The position numbers were made by a program, and so were the translations under genes. A stretch of 20,793 nt of DNA from a bacterium (GTDB taxonomy: Bacteria > Hydrogenedentota > Hydrogenedentia > Hydrogenedentiales > SLHB01), in contig JAAEQP010000559.1 of assembly GCA_024231375.1 (NCBI GenBank), positions 1-20,793 on the forward strand, in the 5' to 3' direction. The notes under the pieces are model-generated. The model did no database searches, was not told where the DNA came from, and was given only the letters and a program-made list of their open reading frames with translations. Positions 16,489-20,793 of this stretch are shown here, in pieces (position 1 is the first letter of the stretch; the number at the start of each line of letters is the position of its first letter).

Positions 16489-17682
16489 CTAGGGTTGCTC
16501 CTGCCTCCGTCTGTGTCTCAAGTCGGCCGGGATGTCGATGCTCTCGTAGCCGGCAGAATTCTGAGAATCGCCGTGGGCTTCGATAAGCTCGGAGCCGACC
16601 TTGTGGTCGTCAACATGGTCAGCATGGGAGTCCTTGTGGGTGCTCTTTCGACATCTTCTCTTGATGGCGTTCCAATGCTTGGCGACCAACGAGAAGTCGC
16701 GCCGGCCGAAGTCGAACAGCAACTCGGCCACAAGCCGACGCCTCTGCTCATCCTCACTCCCGCGCAGGATCTCCACCAACCCCTCCACGGCCCTTTCGTC
16801 ACCAAGCTTGCCCAGAGCTATCAGCGCCTCCTCGTCTTCGTTGTGCTTCAGGTATTTGAGCAGTGGTCCTACTGCCAGGGCATCGCCAAGGTCCCCAAGC
16901 GCTCTTGCGGCAATTCCGCGTACGCGGCGATTCTCATCCTCGAGTGCACCCGCAAGCGGCTTCACTGCGCGTCGATCACCGAGTTTGGACAAAGCCCCCG
17001 CGGTCTTCATGAACACTATCTGATCGCCGGTATTGCTGAGGCTCTTGACAAGGGGCCCTACAGCCCGCCGGTCCCCCATCTCTCCCAGTACCTCGGCCGC
17101 CCTCCAGCGAGTTCCGTCGTCCTCATCTCTCAGCGCTAGACTCAAACGCGCTACGGCGAAGAGGCCGCGGACCTTCCCTAGAGAGCGTAGCGCGTCATAG
17201 CGAACATGGTCGGCCTTGCCGCCGAAGCATTTGCTTAGTCTCATGGAATAGTACAAGGCTTTCACAAACTTTGGGATGAGCAGGTTCGAGAGTTTGGCAC
17301 AAACAGTCGAGACGGCCGAAAATGTGGCGCTGAGCGCTTCCGGCAGTCTGCTTTCAGACCCCCACAGAACAGGCAAGAAGAGGACGGCGGCCCCATAGAC
17401 GGGAACTAGATGATATGCCCAGAACAGCGCATGCGCGCCTACGGGAGGTGATGCCGCCTCTGCGATTAGGCGGGATGCCATCAGTGCCACATATCCGAAT
17501 ACACCCATGATCACACCGATAACAGCGCCCCTTCTGATGGCATCTGGCGCTAGGTCGAGCCACGTGTAGTAGCTCTCCTTTTTCGCAATCGCCATGAGTA
17601 TGGGCAGTCCTACTGCTGCAATGAGCGTAGACAGCAGAACGTAGTTTCGTTGGAATAGGACAATCGCCATGTCCGTGATCAT
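16489..17682 (-). CDS. Membrane-anchored HEAT-repeat protein with His-rich tail
   Basis: A 397-residue protein. Three hydrophobic segments (about 14-33, 52-75, 85-107) anchor it in the inner membrane. Residues about 160-325 are PBS-lyase-type HEAT repeats, visible as EVLGEMGDRRAVGPLVKSL, ALSKLGDRRAVKPLAGAL, RALGDLGDALAVGPLLKYL and IALGKLGDERAVEGLVEIL. A polar tail (345-397) carries His349, 353, 356 and 360 with Asp between them, and ends IDIPADLRHRRRQEQP. HEAT arrays bind proteins or peptides; no catalytic motif is seen. The stop lies 3 bp before the dual radical SAM gene. A TAGAAT -10-like box on the minus strand (17715-17710) lies within transposase debris, with no good -35. Nearby base use is AT-rich (17641-17700 is 27/60 G+C). 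Confidence 0.85.
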   Translation of the reverse strand: MITDMAIVLFQRNYVLLSTLIAAVGLPILMAIAKKESYYTWLDLAPDAIRRGAVIGVIMGVFGYVALMASRLIAEAASPPVGAHALFWAYHLVPVYGAAVLFLPVLWGSESRLPEALSATFSAVSTVCAKLSNLLIPKFVKALYYSMRLSKCFGGKADHVRYDALRSLGKVRGLFAVARLSLALRDEDDGTRWRAAEVLGEMGDRRAVGPLVKSLSNTGDQIVFMKTAGALSKLGDRRAVKPLAGALEDENRRVRGIAARALGDLGDALAVGPLLKYLKHNEDEEALIALGKLGDERAVEGLVEILRGSEDEQRRRLVAELLFDFGRRDFSLVAKHWNAIKRRCRKSTHKDSHADHVDDHKVGSELIEAHGDSQNSAGYESIDIPADLRHRRRQEQP

Positions 17683-17705
17683 GACACCGATACCTTTCTT
17701 CAGCT

Positions 17706-17927
17706 TCAGATTCTAAAAAAGATGTTGCGTGCCAGAGCGAAGTTGCGAAGAATTGAAACCGAAACCAACTCGGTCTCGAGCTTCTTGTTCGCCAGAAGCC
17801 GCCACACCCGCTTGATGCAGCGTCTTGCCGACACCTTGCCCGCCAGCGCCCGTCCCAGGCGCAGAACACCTACCGCCTGCGCCCTCATGCACGCGAGCAC
17901 CAATTGAAACATGTGAACGGCCCCCAT
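17706..17927 (-). pseudogene. Truncated transposase N-terminal fragment
   Basis: The 73-residue frame MGAVHMFQLVLACMRAQAVG... contains LGRALAGKVSARRCIKRVWRLLANKKLE. This resembles the N-terminal part of IS4-like transposases (pattern RLGRALPG...KRVWRFLxN). Nothing of a DDE catalytic domain follows, so it is a remnant. It sits between the decayed Rhs gene and the HEAT gene, 23 bp before the latter's start. The family assignment is from remembered pattern and is moderate. Confidence 0.6.
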
Positions 17928-18084
17928 TTCCAGTACTCAGGAAGAGCTTGGGGATGACTAGGGCACCGGACAGCGTGTAGGTCTCACCGCATGGCGTGTA
18001 CTCGTACTTGGCGATGGATGGTCTTGTCCTGGGCACGCAAACGGCGCGTGCTACCGAGATGGTCGTGGTAGTGATACTTGGCAC
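17928..18084 (-). pseudogene. Frameshifted C-terminal Rhs core fragment
   Basis: Read on the minus strand, one frame gives KYHYHDHLGSTRRLRAQDKT. A second frame then gives AKYEYTPCGETYTLSGA. Together these match the conserved end of the Rhs core (DHLGSTR...YEYTPYGE). The reading frame shift between them, and the lack of any toxin-like tip after them, show decay. It is continuous with the larger Rhs remnant upstream. Confidence 0.7.
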
Positions 18085-19229
18085 CCCTGCGGGCAGCTTG
18101 GAAGTTGCTGCGCGACTTCATGGCTCTTGCACTGAGGGATGGCATCTATTTCCAGACGGTCCGTGCGCCTATCCGTCGTACCGCCATTGACCAGGACCGT
18201 CATCTCGTTGGCGTCGTTGCACGTGTACGTGGTGGTATCCGTCGTGCTCGTGCCCGCGTCATACACGGCCTTGCTCACCATGTTGTCGCCTGCATCGTAG
18301 GTGTACGTGAATTGATCCACCAACGACCCGCCGTCCGTCTTGCGCTGGGCTTGCGTCAGGCGGTAGCGGTCGTCGTAGGCATAATCCCAATACCCGTCGC
18401 CCGAGACATCGCTCGTCATCCGCGTGATCGCGCCCACATCGTCCAGCCTATACACCCACCCGTCGGCAATCGTCGCGCCGTCGTAGTGGCGCAACGACGT
18501 CATCCGCCCCTGCGAGTCATACCCAAACTTCGTGTCGATGTTCGGGTCGTCGCCGTCCGGGTAGGAGAGCTGAGTCAGCACGCCGTACCCGTCGTAGCCG
18601 TACGTCCACGTCTTACTGCCCGGCGCGGTCATGGACGTGAGCGCGCCCACCACGTTGTACGCGTACGTCGTGGTGTTGCCGTGGTAGTCGTTCACCGACG
18701 TGACCCGGTTCGCCGCGTCATACCCATACGCCAACACGGAATCGTCGTAATCCGTGATGGTGGAGAGGCGGTTCGCGTCGTCATAGGCGTACCGGATGCC
18801 GTACGTGGGATCGATCCAGTCGGTCATCTTGGTCACCCGCATCACCTGATCGTATTCATACACGGCGTCGTAATCGTCGTCGCCCACGTTGTACCGGACC
18901 TTCGTGCAGGCGCTGGTCGCGGCGTCGTAGAAGAACTCCGTCGGCTCGTACCCGCCGAGCAGGCCCCCTTCAACCTTGGTCAACCGCCCCACACTGTCGC
19001 GGCTCAGATGCACCTTGTTGTTGGCATGGTCGCTGAACCACGTGACCTCGTTCTTCGTGTTGTAGTAGTACGTGAAGACATGGTCGTTTCCGTCGGTGAT
19101 GGTGGACAGGTTGCCGGAACTGTCGAGAAACCGGGGACTGTACCAAGCGAGCGAGTCCCCGAGAGAGACGGGACTGTCCCCCGTTTCGGACTGCCCGTCA
19201 CCCGGTCCCGGACCGGCCTGAGGTACCAC
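18051..19229 (-). pseudogene. Rhs/YD-repeat protein, interrupted remnant
   Basis: The open frame encodes about nine YD-type repeats (GYDAANRVTSVNDYHGNTTTY, FGYDSQGRMTSLRHYDG, YAYDDANRLSTITDYDD). These are typical of Rhs proteins, which form a beta-rich shell around a C-terminal toxin or effector. Genuine Rhs coding runs from about 19125 down to about 18165. Upstream the frame runs into dispersed repeat copy 3; downstream it leaves the Rhs frame around 18150, after which other frames carry stops. No export signal, N-terminal domain or toxin tip remains. I therefore read it as a pseudogene; translation of the open part cannot be excluded. Confidence 0.75.
19127..19200. repeat. Dispersed GGGACAGTCCC-type repeat, copy 3
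   Basis: The segment 19127-19175 matches 1979-2027 in reverse complement at 46 of 49 positions. Just beyond it is a GGGGGACAGTCCC-type stretch up to about 19183. It interrupts the N-terminal side of the Rhs remnant. Read on the plus strand it generates the GTVPSERV...ERDGTVP peptide, which also appears on the minus strand in copy 1. Confidence 0.75.
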
Positions 19230-19325
19230 GGCTCACCGATGCCGCGAACGGGGGATGGGGCGCGAACGTGATAAACGGGGATAAATGGGGACAGTAACCG
19301 TTTATTGCGCCCTCTTCCCCGCGAT

Positions 19326-20018
19326 CTACTTCGTCTTCTTCTTCCGCCAGCCTTTCGGCCGGCCGACCGGGAGCGCTCGGACGCGCCGTCCGATCAGTGT
19401 CTCAATCTTGCTCAGGAACGTGTCGTCGCCCAAGGGACGGCCGGTGCGCGTATGGAGTCGAAGCCGTTCAACCGCGCTGTCCGTGTCCCCAATCGTCGAG
19501 AGGGTCGACTTCCACTCCTCCGCCGGCACCCGATCGAACCATTCGCCCAGATTCAACAGGCCCGACGGGTCGCCTTTCGTTCCGCAGTGGGCCGCGGCGC
19601 TCGACCAGGCGTAGTCCCACGGCGACCTGACCATGCCCGCCCGGACCGGGTTCAGTTCCACGTATGCCGACGCATTGTGCGCGTGGTCGTCGTCCAACGG
19701 ACACGAGTAGTACCGGCTTTGCCAAAAATGGCCAAGACGTCCATGAAGACGATGCACGTATTGCGCGTACATCAGGTGGGTCCGGCCCAAGGTCTTCGAA
19801 AGCGACTGCTCCGTCTCCGGCGTCGCCACCAGATGGATGTGGTTCGTCATCAAGCAGAACGCCGACACCGCCAATCCGTACCGTTCCGCGCTTTCCTTCA
19901 GATAGGTCAGATACGTCCGCCGATCACCGTCGACGAAGAACACGTCCTGCCGGTTGTTGCCTCGTTGCGTGATGTGGTGCGCCGCACCCGGCAACACGAT
20001 TCTTGCTTGTCTACCCAT
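19326..20018 (-). CDS. REP-associated tyrosine transposase (Y1/IS200-like, RAYT)
   Basis: A 230-residue intact Y1 HUH transposase of the RAYT type. It begins GRQARIVLPGAAHHITQRGN, with the family signature HHITQRGN and VFFVDGDRRTYLTYL. The HUH pair is in MTNHIHLVATPE and the catalytic Tyr is expected in AYVELNPVRAGM. WQSRYYSCPLDDDHA and YAWSSAAAH are further RAYT-like features. The C-terminus is basic (GRPKGWRKKKTK). Such enzymes cut and rejoin single-stranded DNA at REP hairpins. The frame is full length, so it may be active. Confidence 0.92.
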   Translation of the reverse strand: MGRQARIVLPGAAHHITQRGNNRQDVFFVDGDRRTYLTYLKESAERYGLAVSAFCLMTNHIHLVATPETEQSLSKTLGRTHLMYAQYVHRLHGRLGHFWQSRYYSCPLDDDHAHNASAYVELNPVRAGMVRSPWDYAWSSAAAHCGTKGDPSGLLNLGEWFDRVPAEEWKSTLSTIGDTDSAVERLRLHTRTGRPLGDDTFLSKIETLIGRRVRALPVGRPKGWRKKKTK

Positions 20019-20049
20019 GTACGCAGACTAGCACGTAAGCCCAGAAAAC

Positions 20050-20081
20050 ACAAATAAACGGTTACTGTCCCCGGTTAGTTC
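20050..20081 (+). repeat. 32-bp REP-like unit, copy A (right end of RAYT element)
   Basis: This 32-bp unit, containing ATAAACGGTTACTGTCCCC, is identical to 20721-20752. It can form a weak imperfect foldback (AAC...GTT with a bulged GG/CC). Sequence conservation stops exactly at both borders of the unit. Confidence 0.8.
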
Positions 20082-20236
20082 GGAACGCCCAACTCGCCGA
20101 CGTGCATGCCCGAGCCATCGAGCGCGGCTACAACCGCAATCGCGCCACCTGCGCCGTCGCGCGCAAACTCGTCGCCTATCTGATGGCCGTAGACAAGTCA
20201 GGCCAAGACTACGAAGACCGCTGCTTCACCGGATAA
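20081..20236 (+). pseudogene. C-terminal fragment of an IS110-type transposase
   Basis: The frame reads from the repeat junction to a TAA at 20234-20236 and gives ARAIERGYNRNRATCAVARK then LVAYLMAVDKSGQDY. This resembles the end of IS110-family (Transposase_20) proteins, where NRNxA..AVARKLV is typical. No start codon or catalytic DEDD/Ser domains remain, because the 5' part is cut at the REP unit. Family assignment is from pattern memory. Confidence 0.65.
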
Positions 20237-20692
20237 GCCGGGTTTTCCATAGCGGTTCTCACGCCGGTGCGTCTCGCCGATTGGGGACTGGGCGAAAGGT
20301 CCTTGGACCCGTATGCCTCCGTCTTACTGTTTCGAGCGCACCGGTTCACCCAAACGCTATCTTCGGCCAGGCCCTCTCCAGGGGCAGATGCCGCAAATGG
20401 ATGTCTGGTTGCGAGACCCATCTCGTCACCCTACAAGAGAACCGCCGCCATCCAGCGGTCGCGGGCGAATCCTCCCGGACCGCAACGCCCATGCTCCGCC
20501 CAATCGACGGCGGCCGCGCCGCGCAACGCCGCCTCCGACGAGTTATACGCAGGCTACCCATTCTCGGCACCGTCCCCCGCCACGGCCGCCTAAACCCTCA
20601 CATGCAAACCGCTTCCCGATTCAACGCCCCGGTCCCAAAGAACATCGAAGGCAGACCGCCCGTTCTGCCTATTGACTTCTACCTATCATGGA
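20237..20692. other. Non-coding stretch downstream of the IS110 fragment
   Basis: No convincing protein lies in these 456 bp; the short frames are low-complexity Pro/Arg-rich. It is probably the 3' non-coding part of the truncated IS110-type element. In the IS1111 group the guide (bridge) RNA is encoded on this side of the transposase gene, so such an RNA is possible here but not shown. Confidence 0.35.
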
Positions 20693-20708
20693 TGTCCCCG
20701 GTTAGTTC
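20693..20708 (+). repeat. Partial 16-bp REP-like unit
   Basis: TGTCCCCGGTTAGTTC is identical to the last 16 bp of the 32-bp REP-like unit and lies 12 bp before its second full copy. Confidence 0.65.
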
Positions 20709-20720
20709 TAGTCCGTCCCC

Positions 20721-20752
20721 ACAAATAAACGGTTACTGTCCCCGGTTAGTTC
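20721..20752 (+). repeat. 32-bp REP-like unit, copy B
   Basis: This is an exact direct copy of 20050-20081. With copy A it brackets 639 bp holding the IS110-type fragment. The last 41 bp of the window (20753-20793) show nothing recognisable. Confidence 0.8.
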
Positions 20753-20793
20753 AACCCGGTACACACGGGACGCCGAAAGCGGCCAAAGGCCAC

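Larger units (their letters stand above)
19271..20081 (-). mobile_element. RAYT/REP element with terminal inverted repeats
   Basis: The transposase gene lies between a perfect 20-bp inverted repeat: GGGGACAGTAACCGTTTATT at 19287-19306, with its complement at 20053-20072. Outside the left end is a short tandem (ATAAACGGGG then ATAAATGGGG, 19271-19290). The right end belongs to a 32-bp unit (20050-20081) that recurs exactly at 20721-20752. This is the layout expected of a REP-associated transposase flanked by its cognate REP sequences. Confidence 0.75.

Noticed and set aside
18078..19271. 397-codon plus-strand frame opposite the Rhs remnant
   Set aside because: It is the antisense of YD repeats, rich in Val, Arg and His, and includes repeat copy 3.
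20313..20675. Pro/Arg-rich 120-codon frame near the right end
   Set aside because: Low-complexity composition with no motif, in DNA that looks like the non-coding end of an IS element.
19271..20752. CRISPR-like array from the repeated 20-32 bp units
   Set aside because: There are only a few copies, in inverted and direct orientation, hundreds of bases apart, with no regular spacers and no cas genes.

Overview
The window looks like chromosomal DNA of a GC-rich, Gram-negative-type (diderm) uncultured bacterium. The diderm call rests on a TolC-type outer-membrane channel, a lipoprotein signal with an LTGC lipobox and a Tat-exported beta-helix protein. Paired amidohydrolases, Rhs debris, a REP-associated transposase and dispersed GGGACAGTCCC repeats would suit Hydrogenedentota or a planctomycete/PVC-like relative. 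That placement is inference from gene content, not from a marker-gene tree.

Layout, left half (1-8350). The window opens in the end of a DUF1844 protein followed by purA. Next come a repeat-derived intergenic stretch and a solute-binding lipoprotein whose start is obscured by the repeat. A convergent iron-type alcohol dehydrogenase follows, overlapping an upstream TPR gene. Divergent from the TPR gene is a CPA2-type cation/proton antiporter fused to a PTS EIIA-like domain, then two translationally coupled amidohydrolase-fold genes, one with intact metal ligands and one without.

Middle (8336-14046). On the minus strand lie a GT4 glycosyltransferase and a small overlapping membrane protein, a MITE-like repeat, and a large TolC-family protein with a readable sigma70-type promoter. 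A Tat-signal beta-helix protein diverges from it.

Right part (14047-20793). A lower-GC minus-strand cassette of two genes encodes a membrane-anchored HEAT-repeat protein with a His-rich tail and, 3 bp downstream, one polypeptide carrying two complete radical SAM/SPASM modules. It is bracketed by mobile-element debris: an orphan 52-bp Rhs fragment on one side, and a truncated transposase plus a decayed Rhs gene on the other. The end of the window is a REP/RAYT island: an intact Y1-type transposase gene inside a perfect 20-bp inverted repeat, a second exact 32-bp copy of its right end, and an IS110-type transposase C-terminus between the two copies.

The HEAT/dual-radical-SAM pair is the best candidate for an undescribed system, probably peptide or protein modification. 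The second most interesting theme is the GGGGACAGT-core repeat family, which has touched the solute-binding gene, the TolC 3' flank, the Rhs gene and the RAYT itself. No tRNA, rRNA or CRISPR array was seen.
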